From Desulfomicrobium macestii (GTDB lineage: Bacteria > Desulfobacterota > Desulfovibrionia > Desulfovibrionales > Desulfomicrobiaceae): DNA of 64,000 nt. The position numbers were made by a program, and so were the translations under genes. This document shows positions 8,375-18,100 of the stretch, piece after piece. Each line of letters begins with the position of its first letter. Position 1 is the first letter of the stretch. A model generated the notes under the pieces. It had not been told where the DNA came from. It ran no database searches and saw only the letters and a list, made by a program, of their open reading frames with translations. The stretch is from the NCBI RefSeq assembly GCF_014873765.1, contig NZ_JADBGG010000007.1, positions 1 through 64,000 on the forward strand, written 5' to 3'.

Positions 8375-11300
8375 ATGCCTGCCTTGAAGAAATTATTTTT
8401 GCTGATCATTGCGGCGTGCCTGCTTTTCCCGGCAACGGGCGCCCCCTTCCAAGCCGGCGATTTCCATTGGGTTCCTCCATTTCTGGCCACGGAGGAAAAA
8501 CCCTCGGTGACCTTCGTCCTGGACACTTCGGCAAACATGCTTGAGCGGGCATATGCCGGTCCGTTCAACTCGACAGACGAATACTACGGATATTTTGATT
8601 CCAGATCGTACTACAGCCATGATGCTGACGCGGCCGCTCCCCATTTTTATCCAAACAACGTTACGGGACGGTGGAATGGAAATTTTCTGAACTGGGCAAC
8701 GATGCGGCGCATGGATCTCGCGCGCAAACTGATGACTGGCGGAAAATACAATCCCGAAAACGGCTGCCTTGAAATGGAGCCGCCAGACACTCAAGGCAAC
8801 GCGCAGCACCTTGAATATGACGACACGATTCCCAAGAGCGATCTTGACGGACGAATCGCACACATGACGCCCCATCACCACCAACTCACCATGACGCAGC
8901 AGGATGAAAACGACACGATGCTGGTGTCCGGACCCGATACCGGAGCGGCATACGCGCTTCGCGTCAAAGGTGAACCGGACAGGGGTCTGTTCCATTCCAT
9001 CAGGAACAAGGCGCGCATTGCTCTTTTCGCGTTCGGTGGCACGAGCAGAATCCTGCAACCCATGAGCGATGACGAGGCAAGCTTCAATGACATGATCATT
9101 ACAATAAACAATGTCCGACCGACGGGGTGGGCTCCGCTGGCGACGGCGCTACATGAGGTGCTTGGTTATCTCGGTCACGACGACCAGACCGGGCTTCAAG
9201 CGCCGGATCCATTCCACGATCCTTCCCGTGGGCAGAACGTGCCATGCTCAAAACAAAACGTCATCCTGGTGACTGCCGGAAAGAGTTCACAGGATCAGAA
9301 CATCCCGGCCTTTTTGAAAAACATTGTGCCGCGCCCTCGCCCCGACAAAGACTATGACCTGTCCGCAAACGGGAGCACGTTCCTCATCGACGTCGCCTAC
9401 ACAGGGCACACAACGGACTTGAGCCCCGAGTCCGACATGAAAGGCGTTCAGAACTGGGATTTTTACGCGGTCTGCCTTGGTGAAGACGACGGCTATCTCG
9501 TGAAGGATGCCGCCCGTCATGGAAAATTCAACGATCTGGACGGGGATCTGATGCCCTCCCTTCAGGCGGAATTCGACGCCGACGGGGACAGCCTGCCTGA
9601 CAACTTTTTCACGGCGCGGTCCGGGCGGAACCTGGAAACGCAAATCACCCGCGTCCTTCGATTGAGCACGGGGAGTATTGCATCCGGCACGGCCACGGCC
9701 ATTTCTTCCCAAGCGCGTGGCGGAGAGGGGGCCGCCTATCAGGCCATCTATTTTCCCCCGAGTCGAACAGACAAAATCGCCCCTTCGTGGGCAGGACAGG
9801 TGCATGCCTTCCTGATCGACGTCCAAGGCAATCTGCGCGAGGACACCAACGCCAACCAGCGCCTGGACCCGACCAGCGACAGGATTATCGAATTTGGCGA
9901 AGATCTGATCCATGCCCATGTCGATGCCAACGGCGACGGGGTAATCGATGCGGGAGAGAGAAACGCCACAGCGCTTGGCAACATCGGGGATATTGAATTT
10001 CTTTGGTCATCAAGCACATGGCTGAGCAGCCTGACCGACCAGCAGGTGGTGACGCAACGTGGGCGTTACGCCAGCGTGGCGCCCAACCGATACATCATGA
10101 CCTTCGCGGACAAGAATCAGGACATGATCGCGGATGCAGGCGCCGGAGAAATCCAGCACTTCGAACTCGCCGCCAAACCTGTGGAGACAACGCTCAGTTC
10201 TCCAGAATTTTTTCACAATTTCCTGACTCTGTACGAGTCGGCAACGGGGATGATCGGGTTTGATCTTTTCGATCCGCGCCAGAGTGCGATCAATGCCTTG
10301 CGGCAAGACAATCCATCCGGCTTCTCCAATTTGCAGGCAACTCTGGCCAAACGGCAGGTAGACTTCATTCGCGGAGCAGAAGTCGGCAACGCGACCATCG
10401 AAGGAATTGCCGATTCCGCGCGAAGCCGCACGCACGGCAATACCACCTGGAGACTGGGCGACATCATTTCCTCTTCGCCCATCGTGGCAGGGCAACCCGC
10501 CGAGAACTACCACCTTATATATAATGATACGAGCTACGAAAAATTCCTGAAAAAATACCTGGACCGCCGTCAGGTCATTTATGTCGGGGCCAATGACGGC
10601 ATGCTTCACGCTTTCAACGGAGGATTCTGGAACCGCAAGACCAGGAGCTTTGACCTGACTTTGGGCGCGCAAACGCAATTTCCACTGGGCATGGAACTCT
10701 GGGCCTACGTCCCCTACAATCTTCTGCCACATCTCAAATGGCTCATGAACCCGGACTACGGCGAAAAGCTTCATGTCGCCTACATGGACCTTACGCCCAA
10801 AATTTTCGATGCCCGGATTTTTTTCATGTCCGACGGTGTGACGCCCGTGGACGAGACAACCTACCCCGGCGGTTGGGGAACCATATTGATCGCGGGCATG
10901 CGCCTTGGCGGATCAGCCATACAGGCGGACATCGACAAGACCGACGGAAATGGCCTGAATGCGGACAGCGACCGAACCATGACCTCGGCTTACGTGATCA
11001 TGGACATCACCGACCCGGAATCCCCGCCAAGAGTGCTGGCTGAGATCTCCCTGCCCGGACAGGGTTTCACGACCTGCGCTCCAGCGGTCATGCCCATGAG
11101 CACCCCCGATGCAAGCGCAGCGGATCAGAACAGATGGTATATGGTCTTCGGCTCCGGCCCGGCAGATTCCAATGGGCGTGCCGACCAGTCAAAACTCGGG
11201 ACCGAGACCAGCGAGCAGCCAGGCCAGCTCTTCGTTCTGGATCTCAGCGCACTGTACACGGAAAAAATCGTCAAGACCGTGGACAGCGACGGAGTGATCA

Positions 11301-12244
11301 CGACCACAACAAAACCTTTTGCCTTCGCGGAAGAGAACTCATTCATCAGTGATCCCATTTGCCTGGATCTGGACATCGGGCCCAATAGCCAAGCCGGAAA
11401 ATTCAAGACCGACATTGTCTATTACGGAACGGTTGGCGGGGATCAAACCGCTGCGGCCGGAAGAGTGCACAGGCTACAAACCGGGAACAAAGAGCCCTGG
11501 GACTGGGCAACCTCGACGCTCATCGACGCGGCAGGCCCCGTAAGCGCGGCCCCGACGGCAGCATTGGACGAGACCGACAGACTCTGGATATTTTTTGGTA
11601 CCGGAAGCTTCCTGAACCGCGCCGACATTCCGCAATCTTCGCCCATGAGTTTCTATGGGGTCAGGGAACCTGAAACGAACGGAGTCAAAAGCTGGGAAGC
11701 TATCGCGCGCCACAACCTCTTCAAGAGCAACAAAATAACCGTGACAAAAGGCACCTGCGGCGAAGGAGAATTTTCTGAAAACTGCGTCGGGATAATTCAG
11801 ACAAACGAGGATTCGAATTCCACCAGGGACTGGGCGTGGCTGAGCAACAGCATGAATTCAGCGTCGGGCTGGAAACACTCATTCAGCGCGACGACCGAAA
11901 GGGTTCTGAGTCCGGCTGCCGTTCTTGGAGGTTCCGTCATATTCACAAGCTACGCCCCATCGAGCGAAGCCTGCTCTTCCAAGGGATCAAGCCGTCTGTG
12001 GGCGCTCTACTACAAAACTGGCACACCATATTTCTGGCCGATCCTGGCAAACCACAACGGCGACTTCCCCACCGCTATCGAACTCGGCCAAGGGCTAGCC
12101 TCAAACCCAACCCTGCACCTCGGAGAAAAAGCAACGGTCACGGCCGTCACCAATACAAGCTCAAGCACGCTTCTGAAGTCCGAGATAACCACACCTTTCG
12201 CTATCAAATCCGGGAGTTTGTTCTGGAGAAAAAACACGGACTAG
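8375..12244 (+). CDS. pilY1: PilY1-like pilus tip adhesin (cluster 1)
   Basis: The 1289-residue protein has a signal peptide, a von Willebrand A-like region from about residue 45, and a C-terminal PilY1 beta-propeller from about residue 690 (RLGDIISSSPIVAG, YVGANDGMLHAFNGG). Its MIDAS motif is degenerate: DTSAN at residues 50-54 instead of DxSxS. An EF-hand-like loop, DANGDGVIDAGE, starts at residue 517. PilY1 proteins are calcium-dependent tip adhesins that control pilus extension. The ATG has GAGG upstream and closes the cluster 1 operon. A 1310-residue paralogue follows at 15078. Confidence 0.9.
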   Translation: MPALKKLFLLIIAACLLFPATGAPFQAGDFHWVPPFLATEEKPSVTFVLDTSANMLERAYAGPFNSTDEYYGYFDSRSYYSHDADAAAPHFYPNNVTGRWNGNFLNWATMRRMDLARKLMTGGKYNPENGCLEMEPPDTQGNAQHLEYDDTIPKSDLDGRIAHMTPHHHQLTMTQQDENDTMLVSGPDTGAAYALRVKGEPDRGLFHSIRNKARIALFAFGGTSRILQPMSDDEASFNDMIITINNVRPTGWAPLATALHEVLGYLGHDDQTGLQAPDPFHDPSRGQNVPCSKQNVILVTAGKSSQDQNIPAFLKNIVPRPRPDKDYDLSANGSTFLIDVAYTGHTTDLSPESDMKGVQNWDFYAVCLGEDDGYLVKDAARHGKFNDLDGDLMPSLQAEFDADGDSLPDNFFTARSGRNLETQITRVLRLSTGSIASGTATAISSQARGGEGAAYQAIYFPPSRTDKIAPSWAGQVHAFLIDVQGNLREDTNANQRLDPTSDRIIEFGEDLIHAHVDANGDGVIDAGERNATALGNIGDIEFLWSSSTWLSSLTDQQVVTQRGRYASVAPNRYIMTFADKNQDMIADAGAGEIQHFELAAKPVETTLSSPEFFHNFLTLYESATGMIGFDLFDPRQSAINALRQDNPSGFSNLQATLAKRQVDFIRGAEVGNATIEGIADSARSRTHGNTTWRLGDIISSSPIVAGQPAENYHLIYNDTSYEKFLKKYLDRRQVIYVGANDGMLHAFNGGFWNRKTRSFDLTLGAQTQFPLGMELWAYVPYNLLPHLKWLMNPDYGEKLHVAYMDLTPKIFDARIFFMSDGVTPVDETTYPGGWGTILIAGMRLGGSAIQADIDKTDGNGLNADSDRTMTSAYVIMDITDPESPPRVLAEISLPGQGFTTCAPAVMPMSTPDASAADQNRWYMVFGSGPADSNGRADQSKLGTETSEQPGQLFVLDLSALYTEKIVKTVDSDGVITTTTKPFAFAEENSFISDPICLDLDIGPNSQAGKFKTDIVYYGTVGGDQTAAAGRVHRLQTGNKEPWDWATSTLIDAAGPVSAAPTAALDETDRLWIFFGTGSFLNRADIPQSSPMSFYGVREPETNGVKSWEAIARHNLFKSNKITVTKGTCGEGEFSENCVGIIQTNEDSNSTRDWAWLSNSMNSASGWKHSFSATTERVLSPAAVLGGSVIFTSYAPSSEACSSKGSSRLWALYYKTGTPYFWPILANHNGDFPTAIELGQGLASNPTLHLGEKATVTAVTNTSSSTLLKSEITTPFAIKSGSLFWRKNTD

Positions 12245-12741
12245 AGAAGCAAACAAACCACTCGTCCTGCAAAAAAAACGCCCTGCGACCCCAAATCCAC
12301 GAACGATTCCGAGACCATGCCTTAGCAACACACTGTCAAGTCTTTCCGCGTAATACCAATCGATCCGCACGGCATAACGGAACACGTTTCCATGCCATTC
12401 GAGACGGCATACTTCCTGCTGATAATAAATCCAAAAGATCACTACTGGATGACACTAGGCTTTGACACCTTCAAAATACGATATTATGGTACTAAAAAAG
12501 ATAAATTACTTAAGGACAAACTTGAACCAAGAAAAAAAATTGCGCACAACGTATCAAGAACTGCGCAGATTACCCGAAACGGATCGGACACAGAACAAAA
12601 ATTACTATTGCGCACTGGAGTAGCGCCAATCACGATGTGGGAAAAAGCCATAAAATTTAGGTGATAACAGACAATCTGAGGCAGAATTTGTAAAAGAACT
12701 TGTTTTTTCAGATCCGGAAATCGAACATTTGTGAAGCAATT
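12245..12741. other. gene-free AT-rich spacer between the two pilin clusters
   Basis: About 500 bases lie between the stop of the first pilY1 and the next prepilin gene. I see no convincing gene, terminator or promoter. An open frame at 12392-12664 has no ribosome binding site and no recognisable protein. Base composition shifts here toward AT and stays low through the second cluster. Confidence 0.5.
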
Positions 12742-13209
12742 ATGAATACAAAAACTCAAAGCGTGAAACATCAGAACAAGACTTTTCAGACAAAAGGTTT
12801 TTCTTTGGTTGAAATACTTGTAGTTATTGCGATAATAGGGATTCTAGCGGGGATTTCCGGTATAGCTTTAATGAAATGGCTGCCCGAGGCCAATCTGAAG
12901 CGCGCCGCGCGAACCATAGTGAGCATGTGTCAGGATGCACGAGTAGAGGCCATCAAGCGAAACCAGCGGATCAATTTCAATTGCGACAACGTGACAAACA
13001 CATGTGTCGTTTCGTTCACCAACGGCACGGCACTCAGGCAGTTTGACCTCTCGACCATCGGGAGCGGAGTACACCTTTCAAATTCCTTGAATACTACATT
13101 CAGCAGTAGAGGCAGAGCTCTCAATGCAGGGACCATCCCCATAGCGAACAACGCTGCTTCAACTCTGTCCATTACAGTGCGGACATCAGGAAGCATAATA
13201 ACAAACTAG
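12742..13209 (+). CDS. type IV pilus minor pilin, FimT/GspH-like (cluster 2)
   Basis: The 155-residue protein has the prepilin motif GFSLVEILVVIAIIGILAG. It parallels the cluster 1 FimT-like protein closely (RTIVSMCQDARVEAIKRNQR; ending RTSGSIITN). The ribosome binding site is weak. In this cluster the FimT-like gene comes before the PilW-like gene, the reverse of cluster 1. Codon use is AT-richer than in cluster 1. Confidence 0.85.
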   Translation: MNTKTQSVKHQNKTFQTKGFSLVEILVVIAIIGILAGISGIALMKWLPEANLKRAARTIVSMCQDARVEAIKRNQRINFNCDNVTNTCVVSFTNGTALRQFDLSTIGSGVHLSNSLNTTFSSRGRALNAGTIPIANNAASTLSITVRTSGSIITN

Positions 13210-13224
13210 GCGGTGTACTTTCGT

Positions 13225-13800
13225 ATGTCCAAGAAAATAAACCAGTCAGGAATGACCCTAGTGGAATTACTGGTGGCTATGGTCATGATGGGGATAGTAA
13301 TCACGGGGGTATATAACCTGTTCCGCGTTCATAACCTTATGGCCGCGAAACAGGAAGAAACGACACTCATGCAGCAGGAGCTCCTGTCGGCTATGGTGCA
13401 AATGGCCGAGGATTTGAGGATGTGCGGATATAAAGCTACCAGCGGTCCTGCAAACGGATTTGATGAAAATGAAACAAATGCGACGTCTGTTCGCTGCACC
13501 AGGGATCCGGCGCCAGATGGCAGCACTCAAATAGGATATATCTTGATGCCAAACAACACCATTGACTGGCTAAACGCATCTTCAGAGTGGGTTACAGCTG
13601 CGGAAAATATAGCTGATCTTAACTTTGTCTACAGAAATAGCAACGGAACAATTCTTGATCCTATCAACACGACAAATGTAGAAGATATAAGATTTATTGA
13701 TATTACGATCGTAGCCGCAGCATCCGTAGAAAGATCCGGGATGAACATTCCCAACCGTTTCATGAACACACGCGTGTATTGCCGAAATATGGGGCTATAA
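13225..13800 (+). CDS. type IV pilus minor pilin, PilW-like (cluster 2)
   Basis: The 191-residue protein has leader MSKKINQSG and then MTLVELLVAMVMMGIVITG. The next stretch, KQEETTLMQQELLSAM, matches the cluster 1 PilW-like protein almost word for word. It is about 60 residues shorter, mainly in the middle. A GTG at 13213 is an alternative start with AGGCG just upstream. Confidence 0.83.
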   Translation: MSKKINQSGMTLVELLVAMVMMGIVITGVYNLFRVHNLMAAKQEETTLMQQELLSAMVQMAEDLRMCGYKATSGPANGFDENETNATSVRCTRDPAPDGSTQIGYILMPNNTIDWLNASSEWVTAAENIADLNFVYRNSNGTILDPINTTNVEDIRFIDITIVAAASVERSGMNIPNRFMNTRVYCRNMGL

Positions 13801-13804
13801 AAAC

Positions 13805-14215
13805 ATGCTGCTTAAAATAAAACTTTCATCATCTCAGCACATGAAGGGCTTTACTCTTGTTGAAGTCCTCGTAGCTGCGGCTGTTCTGGCTATAGGCCTT
13901 CTTTCAGTTGTCACCATGATTTCCAGATCCACTATTCAAGATAGCCGCGCATACCACATGACACATGCCAGCCTGATAATAGAAGACTTCATAGAAAACG
14001 CTACTCGCGCACAGTACGCAGCAACCACTTTTAACAGTCTTTCCAACGCTACGGTCAACACTGTCATCTCAGGAGTTGCATATACAATGAACTGCGGAAT
14101 CCAAGAGTCTACGCCTCTGAACAGATGCAAAGAAATGACCTGCACCGTGAACTGGAACAACAAAGGCATCCAAGCGAGTACATCGTATGTATACGTCTTT
14201 TCCCCCAAGTATTGA
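13805..14215 (+). CDS. type IV pilus minor pilin, PilV-like (cluster 2)
   Basis: The 136-residue protein has the prepilin motif GFTLVEVLVAAAVLAIG and keeps the cluster 1 features RSTIQDSRAYH, ENATRAQYA and a C-terminal YVYVFSPKY. The leader is short (MLLKIKLSSSQHMKG). It begins five bases after the previous stop. Confidence 0.83.
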   Translation: MLLKIKLSSSQHMKGFTLVEVLVAAAVLAIGLLSVVTMISRSTIQDSRAYHMTHASLIIEDFIENATRAQYAATTFNSLSNATVNTVISGVAYTMNCGIQESTPLNRCKEMTCTVNWNNKGIQASTSYVYVFSPKY

Positions 14216-14744
14216 GACTAAACGGCCTCAATCAGGCTCTGCCTTGGTCGTGGCGATTATTGTGCTGGCGATCCTCGCCGCGCTAGGAATAGCAGCCCTT
14301 GATGTTGCGGACCTAAATCTATTCACCGCAGCCAATGACCGCGACACCCGTGAAGCTTTTTTTCATGCAGATTCCGGGGTCAATATTGGCCATGTGTTTT
14401 TGGGACAGGCCATCGATGATACAAATTCCACCTTTTACGACGACGGAACCAACTCGACCAATGCAAATTTTTGGGGCAACAGTACGGGTTTTGGCGCTTC
14501 CCCACCTGCTGATCCTTTGAAATATTTTGCCCAGGGCACCATGGCCACGCTCATCCGCACGGGGTGGCTGGACAATGGCGTACTCGAAGGCTCCGCCATG
14601 CAGATCGGAGCAGGCTACGAGGGCGCAGGGAAGGGTGCGGCCAGTGGTGGAACATTCACTAATTACCTCATCCGCGCACACAGAGAGGGTCGCCGCAATA
14701 GTCAAGCAACTGTAGACTTGGGCTGGCGATATATTAATAGATAA
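14187..14744 (+). CDS. type IV pilus assembly PilX-like protein (cluster 2)
   Basis: The 185-residue protein resembles the cluster 1 PilX-like protein (TAANDRDTREAFFHADSGVNIG; NSTFYDDGTNSTNA). Its start lies 29 bases inside the PilV-like gene, so the unusual overlap is conserved between clusters. The hydrophobic N-terminal helix is ALVVAIIVLAILAALGIAAL. Confidence 0.82.
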   Translation: MYTSFPPSIETKRPQSGSALVVAIIVLAILAALGIAALDVADLNLFTAANDRDTREAFFHADSGVNIGHVFLGQAIDDTNSTFYDDGTNSTNANFWGNSTGFGASPPADPLKYFAQGTMATLIRTGWLDNGVLEGSAMQIGAGYEGAGKGAASGGTFTNYLIRAHREGRRNSQATVDLGWRYINR

Positions 14745-14770
14745 TTATGACGAAGTAGAGGAGAATCTGT

Positions 14771-15109
14771 ATGTTTTTTTCAAAGGGTCTCATCATAAGC
14801 TTATTTTTAATATTATCAGCACCTGCTTATGCTCAGCAACATCTACAATTTGTAAAAACAGAATATGTTTGCTTTACAGACGGATACTTATTGCACGAAA
14901 ACGGGAAATGGTTTGTCACCAGCAGCGCAGAGGACCGACAGATTCCTCTGCTCGAAAATACAATAATTTATGGCTGTGACGAAGAAATATTCAAAATCCC
15001 GATCCCTAGCAGATTCTCAGGATACCCAGTAACTAGTATCAGCTGCGATAAAAATATGTCAGTCGAAGGAGGTTACTATGTCCGTGAAGCGCAAATTCCT
15101 TGTAACTAA
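14771..15109 (+). CDS. small secreted protein of unknown function, 112 residues
   Basis: It has a signal peptide (LIISLFLILSAPAYAQQ) and a short mature domain with four cysteines (C37, C66, C92 and a near-terminal cysteine), which could form disulfides. AGGAG lies upstream of the ATG. The end overlaps the second pilY1 by 32 bases. Cluster 1 has no counterpart, so it may serve the second PilY1 only, for example as a folding or tip partner. I do not recognise the family. Confidence 0.65.
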   Translation: MFFSKGLIISLFLILSAPAYAQQHLQFVKTEYVCFTDGYLLHENGKWFVTSSAEDRQIPLLENTIIYGCDEEIFKIPIPSRFSGYPVTSISCDKNMSVEGGYYVREAQIPCN

Positions 15110-18100
15110 TATTTTTTTACTTATTGCACTGTTTTTTTACGCGACATATGCGTTCTCATACGTGGCCACTGACTTCAACTGGATCCCCCCTTTTTTGACA
15201 AAGGACGAAAAACCAACAGTTCACATACTATTTGACAGTTCGGGAAGCATGGAGTTCCGAGCTTATGGCGGGAAAAACGTCGTATACAGCAACTTCAACC
15301 CTTCATACCAATATTATGGATATTTTAATCCAAAAAAATATTATAGATATACCACATCTGAACCATCTGCTCCATACTTTATTGAAGCTACATCCGGGGA
15401 TCTGTGGAACGGTAACTTCCTGAACTGGCTAACAATGCACCGAGACGATATCGCAAAAAAAGTCATGATTGGAGGGAACTACGACAAAATACGCGGACTG
15501 TATTCTTTAACTTCAGTTAACTCGTGGAGCAACTATACATGGGTGCTTTACGACGATAGATATAAAGTAACTGACCTTAATGGAAATTTAAATTACATGA
15601 CACCACTATCTGCGCACGACACGAACAAAAGATCAAGTGCGTATTCATATTTTTACCAACAAGCATCTTCTAGTACAGAGCCAACCATATTATATGTTAC
15701 TCGCGAATTAAGCTACAATAGCTATTACCATAAAAACTCTTACACTCTTCGACTAAAAGCACCTCAAGAAACAGGAGTGCTAGACAAATTTGCCTCCAAG
15801 GCACGATTGTCATTATTCCAATACCACCCTGTAAGCTCTGGAAACAATGGCGCAAATATTCTATCGTATGTTTCGGAGACACCTGCAGAACTTGAACAAC
15901 TCAAAACAAAACTTGCGGCTATCGACCCAAATGGCGGTACACCTCTTGCCGAATCGCTATGGACAATCTGTGGATATATTAGACAGAACGGATCTCCCGC
16001 AAGCAACTCTGGACCAAGGTACCGAGAAGAAAGCTATTCTCCCACATTAGGGAATAAAGGTGATCCATTTTATTTTTCAGAATATGATAAGCTAGTTCCA
16101 TGCACGCAACAAACAGTAATAATGATTACAGACGGCGAAGCTAGCGTTGATAACGAGGTCACCTCCCCCAAGATTGCCCCCTCTCCTTTCAGAAAAAGCC
16201 TAGGGGAGGATAAACTGCAAGATGTAGCTTGGTGGGCACGAACTACAGACCTCCGATCAGACCCTGAGTTACCAGCGACTCAACGTGTTAATTTATTTAC
16301 TATTTTTGCTTCATTTGGCGAAACAACGGGAGCGGAACTACTTAAACGTGCCACTCAATTCGGTTCTTTTGCAGACAAAAACAAAGACGGTCTTTACACG
16401 GTCGCGGATTTAGAAGAAGCGGACTTCGCATCTCCGGAGAATTTTTTCCAAGCTGCATCGGGCGAAGAACTTGAAGCTGCGGTTACTCAAGCCCTTGCAA
16501 TTGCCACAGCCGGAGTTGCATCTGGAACCTCTGCTTCTTTGCCTCCAACTTCTGGTGAAGGAGAGGGCGCAGTATATCAAGCTATCTTTTTTCAACCAGC
16601 AGCAAATGCCGCGCTTGGTCCGGCATGGGGCGGACAACTACACGGTTTGCTAGTAGACTCGCAAGGCAACATGCGCGAAGACACAACCAGCAACAAGAAA
16701 CTCGATACAGATCCAGATCAAGTCGATTATGACAAAATAATACGATTTACCAAAGCTGACGCTACAGAATATATCACACGTTATGAGGCAAATGGAACGG
16801 CTGAGACTAAGGGGCTCAATATAAATCAAATAAAGTTATTGTGGTCTTCGAAAGACTGGCTAAACGACATCAACGACAGCATGATACAATCAAATCGTGA
16901 CTACGGAACAACGTCTTCAAGATATATTTTTACTTTTGTAGATAAAAATAACAACATGGTGTCGGACACAGGCGAAGATATACCTTTTACATATACGGAC
17001 ACCGACTGCAAAGACCCAAACAACTTCTGTAGCTATTTGACACTTTACGAAAACACTTCGGGCGCGGTTGCCCCTCCCGCTAGTCTTACTGATACACAAC
17101 TTAAAAACCTGTCGGAACGACAGATAAACTTCATTCGAGGCTTGGATGTCGGTGATGCAACCATCGGAAGCGTAGATGATTTTACCCGAAGCAGAGCCTT
17201 CGGCGGCAAGACATGGCGCTTGGGCGACATTATTTACTCATCCCCAACTGTTGTCGGCAGACCCGCCGAAAACTATCACATGATCTACAAAGACAAAACA
17301 TATGAAGGGTTCGTCAATAAATATAAAAATAGAAGACAAATGGTCTATGTTGGCGCAAACGACGGAATGCTTCATGCTTTCAACGCGGGCTTTTACAATA
17401 GCACTCAAAAAACATTTCTGACCTCCCCTAACGGTGAGCACGACTGGCCACTGGGAATGGAAGCATGGGGCTACATACCCTTCAATCTTCTACCTCATTT
17501 GAAATGGCTTATGCATCCCGAGTACGGTCAAAATCAACATGCGGCGTACATGGACCTCAAACCACGTGTCTTTGACGCGCGAGTGTTCTTCGATGACACA
17601 ACCAGCCAAGTATCTCAAGATCCAAACACATACCCGAATGGCTGGGGAACTATACTTGTTGCCGGCATGCGGCTTGGTGGGGCCGAGATCGGAGTTGATA
17701 TCACCAAGGACGGAACTGCCGACCGCTCCATGTCTTCTGCTTACGTCATCATGGACATTACGGACCCAGAACAACCTCCTAAACTGTTAGCAGAAATCGC
17801 TCTGCCAGGACAGGGGTTCACGACCTGTTACCCAACGGTTATGCCTATGACACAGCGAAATACCTCTTCAGCAACGGAAAACCAATGGTATCTTGTTTTC
17901 GGTTCCGGTCCGGCAGATTCGTCTGGCAAAGCATCACGCACTAAATTTGGCCTGGAAACAAGCGATCAGAATGGCCGACTCTTTGTCCTAGACCTTAAAG
18001 CTCTCGTCGCTGACAAAGAACTCCTCACCGTAAACGGAACAGGGACGTTGTCGGCAAGTGGCGATCCGTATGGACTCACAGAACCAAACTCCTTCATTTT

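Noticed and set aside
12392-12664. 90-codon frame between the pilin clusters
   Set aside because: No ribosome binding site, no recognised domain, and low-complexity Lys-rich sequence in AT-rich DNA.
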